NCBI RefSeq assembly: GCF_964266745.1
Contig: NZ_CAXWGX010000012.1
Coordinates: 310,001 to 374,000 of the forward strand
Source of the DNA: Propionicimonas sp020161015
Lineage (GTDB): Bacteria > Actinomycetota > Actinomycetes > Propionibacteriales > Propionibacteriaceae
DNA length: 64,000 nt
Direction of reading: 5' to 3'
Shown: piece by piece, positions 16,443 through 25,417 of the stretch
Layout: each line of letters begins with the position of its first letter
Position numbering within the stretch: the stretch's first letter is position 1
The notes under the pieces: generated by a model
What the model was told of the DNA's origin: nothing
The model's input: the letters and a program-made list of their open reading frames with translations, nothing else
Databases searched by the model: none
Position numbers and translations under genes: made by a program

Positions 16443-16748
16443 ATGCCAGAGGCCGCCAAGTCACCGCAACGCTCGAAGAGTGTCGCCTTCCGCGTCCGGG
16501 GGCTCACCTGCTCGAAGTGCGTGGGGGTCGCCCTCGACGAGATCCGCAGCCTGCCCGAGGTTGAGCAAGTGGGTGTCCGGCTGGTGCCCTTCGGGGTTTC
16601 GCTGATCACGATCCCTGCCGCGGGCAGTGCGGATCCTGCCGTCGTGAGGGCGGCGATCCTGCGGGCCGGCTTTCGCGTTGTCTCATCCGGGCCGATGGTC
16701 CGGGACCCGGTTGATCCGCTCGAGGTCGGGTGGGAGGCGTCTGCCTGA
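16443..16748 (+). CDS. Small HMA-domain copper-binding protein
   Basis: 101 residues with one heavy-metal-associated domain: FRVRGLTCSKCVGVALDEI carries the metal-binding Cys23-x-x-Cys26, followed by the beta-alpha-beta pattern of CopZ chaperones. It differs from CopZ in having ~15 extra N-terminal and ~20 extra C-terminal residues. The stop overlaps the next ATG (TGATG), so it is translated together with a CapK/F390-synthetase-like enzyme, an unusual partner. Location before copA1 supports a copper role. Confidence 0.8.
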   Translation: MPEAAKSPQRSKSVAFRVRGLTCSKCVGVALDEIRSLPEVEQVGVRLVPFGVSLITIPAAGSADPAVVRAAILRAGFRVVSSGPMVRDPVDPLEVGWEASA

Positions 16749-18127
16749 TGAACCTCCTGCTCGCCGACCTTCTGCTGAGACGAACCGGTCAGCAGGGGCG
16801 GTTGCGCTGGAGCCGGTCCCGCCTCATGCGCTTCCAGTCCGTCCGGCTGCACCAGCTACGCCAACATGCGATGCAGCGATCCCCGTTCCTCGCTGAATAT
16901 CACCGTCACCTCGACGCTGCGCCGTTGAAGGAACTGCCGCCCATGACGAAGTCTACCCTGATGGAGTTCTGGGACGAGTTGGTCACCGCGCCGTCCTTGA
17001 GGCGGGAGTTAGTCGAACGGAACCTCGCGGAGCGTGAGTCGGACGGTACTGACCCGTCATTACCCTGGCGGGGTCGATGGTGGATGGCTGCAACTGGTGG
17101 CTCTACCGGCGAACGGGGAGTCTTCGTCTGGGACCGCCGCGAGTGGGTCTCCATCCTTGCCTCCTACGCCAGGGTCAACGACTGGGTCGGCGTCAGGGTG
17201 GGTCCCGGGCACCCACTGCCGACGGCCATCGTGTCGACCCGGAACCCGACCCACCAGTCCGCCGTGGTCGGGGCCTCGATTCGCAGCAGGTTGGTGCCCA
17301 CGTTGAGGGTCAACGCAACCGACCCTCTGGAGCAGATCGTGAACCAGCTCAACCGGTTCCGTCCCAGGCTCCTGGTCTGCTATGCGTCGATGCTCGCCCC
17401 GCTGGCCGAGGCGCAACTTGCGGGCAGCCTGAGAATTGCTCCCGAGAAGGTGATCACCGCCTCAGAGGAACTCCTCCCCGCAGCACAACGAATGGCGGTC
17501 CACGCGTGGGGAGTGGACGTCCTCAACACCTATGCCGCCACCGAAACAGCCACAATCGCCTCCATGTGTCCGATGGGTTCGCTGCACCTGTACGAGGACT
17601 TCGTGCTCGTCGAGCCCGTCGACGCTGCCTACCGTGCGGTGCCGGACGGTCAGCTCGCCGACCGGCTGCTGGTCACCGTCCTGTTCTCCCGCACCTTGCC
17701 GCTGATCCGGTATGAGCTCGACGACTCCGTCCGGTTGGCGACCAGGGCGTGCCCGTGCGGCTCGCCCTATCGGGTGCTGGAAACGGTGATCGGCAGGACC
17801 GAGTCCTGCCTCCGCCTGACCGCCAACGCCGGCGGCGCGGTTGTCGTCCGCCCCGACGTCTTCCACGACGCGGTGGGCCCGCTGGCCGTTCACGGCTGGC
17901 AGGTTCGCCAGCTGCCCAACGGCCTCGCGGTGAGGGTTCTCGACCCGGACCATCACCTCGACCTTCCCCGAATCAGGAGCGCCGTGCTGGCCGGACTCTG
18001 CCACGCAGGCGTGGGCCCCGACGTGCCCATCGACGTCGAGCCCGTGTCCCATCTCGACCGGACCCGTCTGGGGAAGACGCCCCTGATCGTGCCGTGGTCG
18101 GCGTCCGGGACGCCTTCGCGATCTTGA
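16748..18127 (+). CDS. CapK/PaaK/coenzyme F390 synthetase-like adenylate-forming enzyme
   Basis: 459 residues from ATG 16748. Adenylate-forming fold: P-loop-like AATGGSTGERGVF, acceptor region NTYAATETATIASMCP and hinge LPLIRYELDDSV, then ACPCGSPYRVLETVIGRTES typical of CapK and F390-synthetase relatives. Such enzymes activate a carboxylate as acyl-AMP or adenylylate a cofactor; the substrate is unknown. Its coupling to the HMA protein and position directly before copA1 suggest a metal-linked reaction. Its 3' end overlaps the copA1 regulatory box. Confidence 0.72.
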   Translation: MNLLLADLLLRRTGQQGRLRWSRSRLMRFQSVRLHQLRQHAMQRSPFLAEYHRHLDAAPLKELPPMTKSTLMEFWDELVTAPSLRRELVERNLAERESDGTDPSLPWRGRWWMAATGGSTGERGVFVWDRREWVSILASYARVNDWVGVRVGPGHPLPTAIVSTRNPTHQSAVVGASIRSRLVPTLRVNATDPLEQIVNQLNRFRPRLLVCYASMLAPLAEAQLAGSLRIAPEKVITASEELLPAAQRMAVHAWGVDVLNTYAATETATIASMCPMGSLHLYEDFVLVEPVDAAYRAVPDGQLADRLLVTVLFSRTLPLIRYELDDSVRLATRACPCGSPYRVLETVIGRTESCLRLTANAGGAVVVRPDVFHDAVGPLAVHGWQVRQLPNGLAVRVLDPDHHLDLPRIRSAVLAGLCHAGVGPDVPIDVEPVSHLDRTRLGKTPLIVPWSASGTPSRS

Positions 18128-18207
18128 CCGATTCTTGACCGGACGCGCCTGTTGACCGGTGTTTTGGGGACATAGCGTTGCCGAGTTGGGATACCCGCAC
18201 CCCGTAT
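18122..18207 (+). promoter_or_regulatory. copA1 promoter: tandem copper box, -10, and degenerate CsoR operator
   Basis: TCTTGACCGAT and TCTTGACCGGA start at 18122 and 18133, an exact 11-bp period. TAGCGT (18173-18178) follows after 32 bp. ATACCCGCACCCCGTAT (18191-18207) has the position (18 bp after the -10 start) and length of the CsoR box of copA2, but only the outer bases still pair. The inner GGGG half is CCC, so CsoR binding is doubtful. Confidence 0.65.
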
Positions 18208-18229
18208 ACGCGCAGGTGGAGAGAGCGAC

Positions 18230-21001
18230 GTGGTCTGGCTTGTGGTGGCAGTGGCGGTCGGGATCACCGGGCTGCTCGGTTGGTACTTCTTCGGGTCCGA
18301 GAGGGCCGGGCGCGTGCAGCTTGAGAACGGGGTCCAGGTCGTGCGCATCGTCGTGGACGGCGGCTACCGCCCCGACCTCATCGAGGGCGTCCGTCCGGGC
18401 GTTCCGCTGCGACTGCTGTTCGATCGCAGGGAGGGCGGGGAGTGCACCTCCCGCGTGGTCGTGCCGGACTTCAAGGTGAACGCGGCACTGCCGGCGTTCC
18501 GAACGACCGCCGTCGAGTTCACCCCGACCAGCGCGGGGGAGTACCGCTTCGCGTGCGGAATCAACATGGTCTCGGGCCTCCTCCGGGTCCAGGGCGAGGC
18601 GCCGAGACGACCCCCGCCATCCGGCGGGGCCTCCCCCGAGGCCGACGGACGCCACGCCGAGCCCGCGACAGCGGCGGCTCTCGCAACGGCTGCCGACGAG
18701 GAAGAAGCCGAGCGGACGGTGGAGATCCGTGACCTGTCCCACCGAGTGATCGTGGGCGCGGTCCTGTCCGCTCCGGTGTTGTTCGCGGTGACGGCCACCG
18801 AGCTGTTCAAAGTGGCCTGGGTTCCGGCCTTCCTGATGAGCCCATTGCTCCAGTTGCTGCTGGTGGCTCCGGTCATGTTCTACGCCGGCTGGCCCATCCA
18901 CCGGACGGGCTGGCGGGCGCTGGCCCATCGCAACGCGGACAGGAACTCCCTCATCACAGTCGGCACGATGGCCGCCCTCGCCTACAGCCTGCTGGTGACG
19001 TTCCTCCCCAGTCTCCTGCCGCCGGAGTCGCGCGAGGTCTACTACGAGCCCGTTGGCGTGATCATCACCCTGATCCTGCTCGGCCGACTGCTGGAGACCA
19101 GGGCGAAGGCTAGAACGGGCGACGCGATTCGCCAGCTGATCGGGCTGCAGCCCCGGACCGCGCGAATCGTTCGCGGCGGCCAGGAGCTTGACGTGGCAGT
19201 CGACGAGGTCATCGTCGGTGACGAGGTGGTTATTCGGCCGGGGGAGAGGCTCCCCGTGGACGGTGAGGTGGTCGCCGGTTCCGCGAGCGTCGACGAGTCG
19301 ATGGTCACGGGCGAGTCCTTGCCGGTTGCCAAGGCACCGGGTGATGCCGTGATCGGGGCCGCGATCAACACCACCGGCACCTTGCGTTACCGGGCCACGA
19401 AGGTCGGTGCCGACACGATGCTGGCCCAGATCATCAAGCTGCTTCGGGAGGCGCAAGGATCCAAGGCCCCGATTCAGCGGCTGGTCGACAAGGTGTCCAG
19501 CTACTTCGCGCCCGTGGTCATGGTGATCGCGGTGTGGGCCTTCGTGGCCTGGTTGGTGTTCGGCCCCCCGCCCGTGTTCAACTTCGCCCTCGTCGCGTCG
19601 GTATCGGTGCTGATCATCGCCTGCCCGTGCGCCCTCGGCCTGGCAACCCAGATGTCGATCACCGTTGGCACCGGCAAGGGTGCCACCCACGGCGTCGTGA
19701 TCCGCTCGGCCGAAGCGCTGGAGACAGCGCACAAACTCGATGCGGTGATCCTGGACAAGACCGGGACCATCACCAAGGGGGTGCGGGCGCTCACCGACGT
19801 CCTGCCGGCTGGCGGCATCGGAGAGAACCAACTCCTCGGTCTGGTCGCGGCAGCGGAGAAGGCCTCCGAACACCCCCTGGCGACCGCGATCGTACGCGGG
19901 GCCGCCGATCGCGGAGTGAGCCTGCCCGAGCTGGCAGGGTTCATGTCCATCCCCGGGCAGGGTGTGCAGGCCGTCATCGACGGCCAGATCCTCCGTGTCG
20001 GCAACCGCCGCCTGCTCGAGGCGGCCGGCATCGATCCAGCGGCGCTGATGGCCGGCCACGACTGGTTGGCCGGACAGGGCAAGACGCCCATCATGGTCGC
20101 CATCGATGCACACCCAGCCGGTGTGATCGGCGTCGCCGACACGATCAAGGAGGGGTCCGCCGCGGCGGTCCAGGCGCTGCAGTCCAGAGGGATCGAAGTC
20201 GTCATGATGACCGGCGACAACCGCAACACGGCGACTGCCATCGCCAGCCAGGTCGGCATCGCTCGCGTGATCGCCGAAGTCCTGCCCGATCACAAGGCGG
20301 CCGAGGTCCAGCGGCTCCAGGCCGAAGGTAAGATCGTCGGGATGGTCGGGGACGGCATCAACGATGCGCCCGCGCTCGCCCAAGCCGATGTCGGCTCAGT
20401 CATCGGCACACGGAGCACCGATGTGGTGGCGATCGAGTCCTCCGACATCACGCTCATCTCCGGGGCGCTGTCGGGAGTGGTGACGGCCGTCGACCTCTCC
20501 CGCGCCACCATGCGCACCATCCGGAAAAACCTGGTGTTCGCCTTCCTCTACAACAGCCTCGGCATCCCGATTGCCGCCGGTGCCCTCTACCCCACCTTCG
20601 GGATCACCCTGAGCCCCATGATCGCGGCCGCGGCGATGGCGATGTCCTCGCTGTCGATGGTGGCCAACTCCAACCGACTTCGTCGCTTCCAGCCACGCCC
20701 GATCCCCGTGCCCGCGTCGACCATCGTGGTCCCCATGGTCAGCGCCAGGGACGAGTCCAAGCCCACCGTTCGCCGCGAGGAAACGAGAGTGTTCGGCAGG
20801 AAGAAGACCGCCAAGGCGATCGATCCGGTCTGCGGGATGGCGGTTGACCCGGCCCGCCCCGCGGCAACCTGCGCTCATGACGGCCGGACCTTCTGCTTCT
20901 GCTCGACCGGGTGTGCGGCGGCGTTCGACGCCTACCCCCACCGATACGGCCACCCCAAGACCAGCCACACTCACCAGGAGCGCACGGAGTACAGGAGGTG
21001 A
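18230..21001 (+). CDS. copA: Copper P1B-1 ATPase with N-terminal cupredoxin-like and C-terminal YHS domains (copy 1)
   Basis: 923 residues from GTG 18230 (GGAGAGAG upstream). Order: membrane anchor; cupredoxin-like domain ~30-125 (ECTSRVVVPDFKVNAALP, FACGINM); transporter core with CPC (Cys465, Cys467); phosphorylation Asp509 in DKTGTITKG; GDGIND; MxxSS in the last helices (MAMSSLSM); YHS domain at the end (IDPVCGMAVDP, CFCSTGC). It exports Cu(I). Odd: the invariant proline after CPCALGLAT is Gln, and the GTGTDVA loop near the ATP site reads GTRSTDVVA, two residues longer than in copy 2. Downstream csoR is broken. Confidence 0.88.
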   Translation: MVWLVVAVAVGITGLLGWYFFGSERAGRVQLENGVQVVRIVVDGGYRPDLIEGVRPGVPLRLLFDRREGGECTSRVVVPDFKVNAALPAFRTTAVEFTPTSAGEYRFACGINMVSGLLRVQGEAPRRPPPSGGASPEADGRHAEPATAAALATAADEEEAERTVEIRDLSHRVIVGAVLSAPVLFAVTATELFKVAWVPAFLMSPLLQLLLVAPVMFYAGWPIHRTGWRALAHRNADRNSLITVGTMAALAYSLLVTFLPSLLPPESREVYYEPVGVIITLILLGRLLETRAKARTGDAIRQLIGLQPRTARIVRGGQELDVAVDEVIVGDEVVIRPGERLPVDGEVVAGSASVDESMVTGESLPVAKAPGDAVIGAAINTTGTLRYRATKVGADTMLAQIIKLLREAQGSKAPIQRLVDKVSSYFAPVVMVIAVWAFVAWLVFGPPPVFNFALVASVSVLIIACPCALGLATQMSITVGTGKGATHGVVIRSAEALETAHKLDAVILDKTGTITKGVRALTDVLPAGGIGENQLLGLVAAAEKASEHPLATAIVRGAADRGVSLPELAGFMSIPGQGVQAVIDGQILRVGNRRLLEAAGIDPAALMAGHDWLAGQGKTPIMVAIDAHPAGVIGVADTIKEGSAAAVQALQSRGIEVVMMTGDNRNTATAIASQVGIARVIAEVLPDHKAAEVQRLQAEGKIVGMVGDGINDAPALAQADVGSVIGTRSTDVVAIESSDITLISGALSGVVTAVDLSRATMRTIRKNLVFAFLYNSLGIPIAAGALYPTFGITLSPMIAAAAMAMSSLSMVANSNRLRRFQPRPIPVPASTIVVPMVSARDESKPTVRREETRVFGRKKTAKAIDPVCGMAVDPARPAATCAHDGRTFCFCSTGCAAAFDAYPHRYGHPKTSHTHQERTEYRR

Positions 21002-21245
21002 TGGCTGTGACTACCGACTTCGACGAGTTGCCCTCATCAGCCACCTCTACCGGATCGAGGGTGAGCTACGCGGCTTGGCCCGGATGGTGGAGCAGGACGT
21101 GTATCGACGTGCTGACCCACGTGGTCGCCACCACCGGGGCGCTGCAGTCGGGTCGTTGAGCCTGCCTGACGACCACCTCCCCCGCCGCCTGGCAGAGGCC
21201 GCTCAGCAAGGCGCGGTACAAGACACCAAGGCGACCGCGGGTTGA
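21001..21245 (+). pseudogene. csoR: csoR remnant (frameshifted)
   Basis: The region after copA1 encodes CsoR in pieces. One frame gives ALISHLYRIEGELRGLARM and VEQDVY; it then jumps to another frame giving CIDVLTHVVATTGALQS; it returns to the first for LPDDHLPRRLAEAAQQG. Compared with the intact csoR at 48230, about 4 nt are missing at the Tyr-Cys codons and a second shift follows GALQS. The position of ligand Cys65 is Arg. The predicted product from ATG 21001 is a 52-aa fragment. No functional copper sensor can come from this locus. Confidence 0.82.
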
Positions 21246-21413
21246 GGTTGTCGAGCGTAGACCTCAATCCCGATGCCGATCCGGGGGAACCTCAAAGGTG
21301 CCCAATGCGCCCAGCGGTCGGGGTGCCGGTGGTGTGTTTGGCGGCCGCTGGGTGGCGTCCCATCGACGGGGTCACAGGCTTCCACGAGGGCCCGGTGCTG
21401 CTGGCGTATGCCA

Positions 21414-22139
21414 TCAACTGCGCTGGAGGTAGTCGAGTGGGTCGCTGCCGCTGCCGTCCTCGTAGAGGGCGAGGTGGAGGTGGCAGGCGGTGGAGAGCCC
21501 GGTGGTTCCGACGTAGCCGATGATGTCGCCCTTGTTGACTCTCTGTCCGTTGCGCACGGCGAGCTTGCTCATGTGAAGGTAGGCGGTCTCTACACGTTTG
21601 CCGTTGATGGTGCTGTGGTCGATGCGGATGTTGTTGCCCGAACTGCTGCTGTAGCCGGCTTTGGTGACTGTTCCGGACTGGGCGGCGTAGATGGGGTTTC
21701 CGCAGGCGCCGCCGATGTCGGCTCCGTTGTGCAGGCGAACGTAGCCGAGGATGGGGTGTTTGCGCATGCCGAACCCGGAGGAGACGCCACCGTTGGTGGG
21801 CCATGCGAACTCGGTGAGGTTGTTCAGGCGATCAACCTCTGCCTGGATGGCGTTGGCTTGCTCCGTTTCCCCACTGCGATGGTCTTGCAGCCGGGACTGC
21901 TGGGCTGCGGTCTGCACCAGGCGAGCGGCTTGGTGAAGGCTCGCGGCGCGCTGTTCGGCGAGTTGTCTTGTGGAGGGGGGGTCGGTTCTGGCGGTGCCGA
22001 TCAGCGGTTGGCGTGCGGGTAGGTCCGCGGCGTGGGCTTGGTGGCTGAGTTCCACCGAGTTGCTCACAACGAGGAGCGTGGAGAGTGCCACCACGCTCAT
22101 GGCGAGCCGTGCGAGCCGCCCCGCTTGACCGTCAGCCAT
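21414..22139 (-). CDS. Secreted M23 family peptidase (lysostaphin-like)
   Basis: 241 residues from ATG 22139 with GGGAGGGGAG upstream. Signal peptide near residues 10-37, a helical linker (~40-110), then a LytM/M23 domain: WPTNGGVSSGFGMRKHP, metal ligand motif LHNGADIG and the HLHL motif near the end. Such zinc enzymes cut peptidoglycan cross-bridges or regulate amidases. A paralogue with very similar catalytic domain lies at 38261-39067. The 168-bp gap to the csoR remnant holds nothing recognisable. Confidence 0.85.
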   Translation of the reverse strand: MADGQAGRLARLAMSVVALSTLLVVSNSVELSHQAHAADLPARQPLIGTARTDPPSTRQLAEQRAASLHQAARLVQTAAQQSRLQDHRSGETEQANAIQAEVDRLNNLTEFAWPTNGGVSSGFGMRKHPILGYVRLHNGADIGGACGNPIYAAQSGTVTKAGYSSSSGNNIRIDHSTINGKRVETAYLHMSKLAVRNGQRVNKGDIIGYVGTTGLSTACHLHLALYEDGSGSDPLDYLQRS

Positions 22140-22227
22140 TCTCCCCTCCCGGCAGCATGAGGATAGCCTAAGGTGCTCTCAGGTTCTACTCAGTCTATCG
22201 GTTCTCTGCACCGCCGGTGTGACCCCG

Positions 22228-22512
22228 TCAGCCGTGGCTGGCGTGGGTGAGGATCTGCTCAATCATGGCGCGGACGTGGTCATCCTCAAGATGGTAGGTC
22301 ACATGACGGCCCTGGCGGTCGCCGGTCGCGAGGTTGAGGTGGCGGAGGATTCGCAGATGGTTGGAGACTGCGGTCTGGGAGAGACCGAGTTCGGCGGTCA
22401 GTTCGCCGACCGTGGCGGGTGACTGCAACAGCCGCGCGAGGATCAGGACGCGGGCGGGTGTCGCGAGACCGCCCATCACTTCCGCCACGCGTTCCGCTTC
22501 TGTCAGCAGCAT
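22228..22512 (-). CDS. NmtR/CzrA-type ArsR metal sensor
   Basis: 94 residues from ATG 22512. Winged helix VGELTAELGLSQTAVSNHLRIL and a C-terminal metal helix DDHVRAMIEQILTHASHG that fits D-x-H-x10-H-x2-H of zinc/cobalt/nickel sensors. It is divergent from the P1B-4 ATPase gene; a 12-bp palindrome sits at the ATPase start. The logical role is repression of the ATPase until metal rises. Confidence 0.86.
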   Translation of the reverse strand: MLLTEAERVAEVMGGLATPARVLILARLLQSPATVGELTAELGLSQTAVSNHLRILRHLNLATGDRQGRHVTYHLEDDHVRAMIEQILTHASHG

Positions 22513-22600
22513 CGTGGAACCTCCGAGCAGTTGGGCACCCTTGATCAAACCAGATCGGCGCCGACTCCGCACGCAGTCACGAGTCGACCATCACGTCACA

Positions 22601-22612
22601 ATATCATGATAT
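22601..22612. promoter_or_regulatory. Putative ArsR operator before the P1B-4 ATPase
   Basis: ATATCATGATAT is a perfect 12-bp palindrome ending nine bases before ATG 22622, inside an AT-rich stretch that is unusual for this DNA. TCATGA is repeated at 22620-22625. Divergent arsR makes this the expected operator site. Confidence 0.55.
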
Positions 22613-22621
22613 GATGCGATC

Positions 22622-24685
22622 ATGAGTGTTATCGATCGTGACGGGTCTTCCGAGGATGCACATGGGGATGGCCGCTGGGAGTTGTGGTTCGCGATCGCCT
22701 CCGGGGTGGCGTACCTGTCGGGCCTGCTGACCGAGTTCGGCCTGGGGGCACCGGGGGCGGTGTTTGTGGGCCTGTATCTGCTGGCCTACTTCTTCGGCGG
22801 CTTCTTCACTGTGCGCGGGGCGTGGCGGTCGGTGCGACGGGGGCGTTTCGAGGTCGACTTCTTGATGATCGTGGCGGCGGTCGGGGCTGCTGCGGTCGGC
22901 AAGCTCGCCGAGGGCGCGGTGCTGTTGTTTCTGTTCAGCATCGGGCACGCGCTGGAGGAGTTCGCCATGGCGCGCGCGACCCGCTCGATCGAGGCGCTGG
23001 CCGAGCTTGCTCCGCGGACCGCGACCGTCCGGGTCGGGCAGGAAGCCACTGAGGAACGGCTGGTGGAGGAGCTCGTAGTGGGTGATGTGGTGGCGGTGCG
23101 CCCCAACTCGCGGGTTCCGGCGGACGGGTTCGTGAGTGTCGGGTCGACCGCGATCGATCAGTCCGCGGTGACGGGCGAGTCTATGCCGGTGGAGAAGGCG
23201 CCGGTGCCCAGTGTCGAGAAGGCGTTGGCGAACCCGGCGGCGATCTCTAGCGGATCCCGGGTCTTCGCCGGGACGGTCAACGGCCCGGGAGCCTTCGACA
23301 TGGTTGTGACCGCCGCTGCGGCCGACACGACCTTGGCCAGGGTGGTCAAGCTGGTCAAGGAGGCCGACACAGCCCAGTCGCCGACGCAGCGCTTCATCGA
23401 CCGGTTCCAGCGCTTCTACGTACCTGCCGTCATTGCGGCGGTGGCGGTCGTCTTCGTTGTGGGCGTCCTGTTCCTGCAGGAGCCCACGGTGGACAGCTTT
23501 TACCGGGCGATGCTGGTGCTGGTGGCCGCCAGCCCGTGTGCGTTGGCGATCGCGACCCCGGCGGCGGTACTGGCGGGGGTGGCTCGGGCGGCCCGCGCCG
23601 GGGTCCTTGTCAAGGGCGGGGCGCCGCTGGAGAGTCTCGGCAAGGTTGAGGCGATGGCCTTCGACAAAACCGGCACCCTCACCTGGGGCCACCCGACCGT
23701 GACCGACACCATCGCGGCGCACGGGGCCACAACCGCAGAACTCAGCGCGGTCGCCCTGGCCGTGGAGGCCTTGAGTGACCATCCGTTGGCGACCGCCGTG
23801 GTCCGTGATCTCGCTGGGCTTGTGCCTGACAACGCCCGGCTGACCGCTGCCGATCTGGAGGCGGTCACCGGCCGTGGCGTGCGGGCTGTCGTCGACGGCC
23901 GCCCCACTCTCATGGGCAGTCTTCGGATGCTGTCCGAAGCCGGCGCCGAGCCCCCCGCCGACCTGGTAGCAGCCGTAGAGCAGCTCCAGTCCGAAGGCCG
24001 CACGACGATGCTGGTGCTGCATGGTGAACGGTTCCTAGGCGTGATCGGTGTCATGGACGCACCCAAGCAGGAGGCCCGGGACACCCTCGAAGTGTTGCGC
24101 ACGGCCGGGGTGGGTGAACTCGTCCTCATCTCCGGCGACAACCAGCAGGTCGCCGAAGCGGTCGGCCGTTCGGTGGGCATCGACCGCGCCTTGGGAGAGC
24201 TGCTTCCGCAGGACAAGGTGGCCGTGATCCGCGAACTCGGCCGCGAGAGCAGGATCACCTGCATGGTCGGCGACGGCGTCAACGATGCGCCGGCCATGGC
24301 CAACGCCAGCGTGGGCATCGCCATGGGGGCCGCCGGCTCCGCAGTGGCGCTGGAGACCGCCGACATCGCCTTGATGGCCGACGACCTCGGCCGGGTCCCG
24401 TTCATGCTGCGGCTGAGCCGGGCGACCACCCGCTTGATCCGGCAGAACCTGATCGCCGCACTCGCGATTGTCGCCGCCCTCGTGCCGGCCAGCCTGGTCG
24501 GGCTGGCGATGGGGCCGATCGTGTTCATCCACGAGGGCTCCACCGTGCTGGTCGTCCTCAACGCCCTGCGGCTGCTGCGGTTCGACAACAACCGCGACCA
24601 CCACGGCATCGTCCACGAGGACAAGCCCAACCGGCAGGCCGGCGACTCGCCCGCGCCCCGCGTGAAGCTGACGGGCCGGCCGTGA
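22622..24685 (+). CDS. P1B-4-type heavy-metal ATPase (Co/Zn/Cd/Fe export)
   Basis: 687 residues, no N-terminal metal-binding domain. TM6 motif SPC (Ser304-Pro305-Cys306) in VLVAASPCALAIATPAAV, phosphorylation Asp348 in AFDKTGTL, TGES, GDGVNDAP, and HEGST (His637) in the final helix. SPC plus the HEGGT-like motif defines the P1B-4 group (CoaT, CtpD, CzcP), which moves Co(II), Zn(II), Cd(II) or Fe(II) and not copper. Often annotated simply as cadmium ATPase. Divergent ArsR should control it. Confidence 0.87.
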   Translation: MSVIDRDGSSEDAHGDGRWELWFAIASGVAYLSGLLTEFGLGAPGAVFVGLYLLAYFFGGFFTVRGAWRSVRRGRFEVDFLMIVAAVGAAAVGKLAEGAVLLFLFSIGHALEEFAMARATRSIEALAELAPRTATVRVGQEATEERLVEELVVGDVVAVRPNSRVPADGFVSVGSTAIDQSAVTGESMPVEKAPVPSVEKALANPAAISSGSRVFAGTVNGPGAFDMVVTAAAADTTLARVVKLVKEADTAQSPTQRFIDRFQRFYVPAVIAAVAVVFVVGVLFLQEPTVDSFYRAMLVLVAASPCALAIATPAAVLAGVARAARAGVLVKGGAPLESLGKVEAMAFDKTGTLTWGHPTVTDTIAAHGATTAELSAVALAVEALSDHPLATAVVRDLAGLVPDNARLTAADLEAVTGRGVRAVVDGRPTLMGSLRMLSEAGAEPPADLVAAVEQLQSEGRTTMLVLHGERFLGVIGVMDAPKQEARDTLEVLRTAGVGELVLISGDNQQVAEAVGRSVGIDRALGELLPQDKVAVIRELGRESRITCMVGDGVNDAPAMANASVGIAMGAAGSAVALETADIALMADDLGRVPFMLRLSRATTRLIRQNLIAALAIVAALVPASLVGLAMGPIVFIHEGSTVLVVLNALRLLRFDNNRDHHGIVHEDKPNRQAGDSPAPRVKLTGRP

Positions 24686-24743
24686 CCCGGGCCTCCAACC
24701 CGGTCGCAGGGGCAGGATCGTCAAACCTGCCTAGGCGGCGGCG

Positions 24744-25394
24744 GTGAGCGAACCGCACGTGTCCAACTCCTTGGGCTCGCCGGTCTCGGCGGATCCTCCC
24801 ACCGCGCGCACCTCTGGGCTCGCGGTGGCCGCCCTGATCGCGGGCGGGACGGTGCTGCTGGATCAGGGCAGCAAGGCTCTTGCTCGGTCCGTATTGCGCC
24901 AGGACGCGCGCCTACCAATGCTTGGTGACCTGCTCGGGCTGCAATTGGCGTTCAACCCGGGCACGATCCTGTCGCTCGGGTCAGGGGCGACCTGGGTCTT
25001 CACCGTCGTGGGTGTGGTCGCGGTGGTTGTCCTGGGACGGCTGGCCGCCCGCGCGCGGTCGAAGGGCTGGGCTGTCGCCCTTGGCCTCATCTGGGGCGGG
25101 GCGCTGGGAAACCTGGTCGACCGACTCCTCGGCGAGCCGTCGTTCGGACGCGGTCGCGTGACGGACTTCCTGGCCTACGGCGAACTGTTCGTCGGCAACC
25201 TCGCTGACATCGCCCTCGCGGTCGGCGTCGCTGCCGCCTTGCGCCTTGCGTGGCGCGACAGCCGCAGCCGGCCACCGGCGCCGGACCATCGGGTCATCGA
25301 CACCCGGTCGATAGTGGGGGACGCGACTGGCGCTGGCCTGCCGCAGCCGCCCGGTCAGGTCAGCTCGGGGCCTTCTGGGCGCGGGCTAGACTGA
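24744..25394 (+). CDS. lspA: Lipoprotein signal peptidase (signal peptidase II)
   Basis: 216 residues from GTG 24744. Four membrane segments with the LspA signatures: LLDQGSKALA, FNPGTILSLGSGATW (variant of the NxGAAFS box) and the catalytic aspartates in GGALGNLVDR (Asp126) and GNLADIAL (Asp155). It cleaves prolipoproteins before the modified cysteine. The N and C tails are long and low-complexity. With lgt and two lnt genes elsewhere in the window it makes a full accessory lipoprotein pathway; it follows the metal ATPase by 58 nt. Confidence 0.9.
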   Translation: MSEPHVSNSLGSPVSADPPTARTSGLAVAALIAGGTVLLDQGSKALARSVLRQDARLPMLGDLLGLQLAFNPGTILSLGSGATWVFTVVGVVAVVVLGRLAARARSKGWAVALGLIWGGALGNLVDRLLGEPSFGRGRVTDFLAYGELFVGNLADIALAVGVAAALRLAWRDSRSRPPAPDHRVIDTRSIVGDATGAGLPQPPGQVSSGPSGRGLD

Positions 25395-25417
25395 CCCCGG
25401 CAGGCCGAGGAGCGCTG

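Noticed and set aside
17462..20383. 973-codon minus-strand open frame
   Set aside because: Shadow of the CapK-like and copA1 genes; composition is His/Arg/Gly/Asp-rich without domain motifs, while the plus strand has full ATPase signatures.
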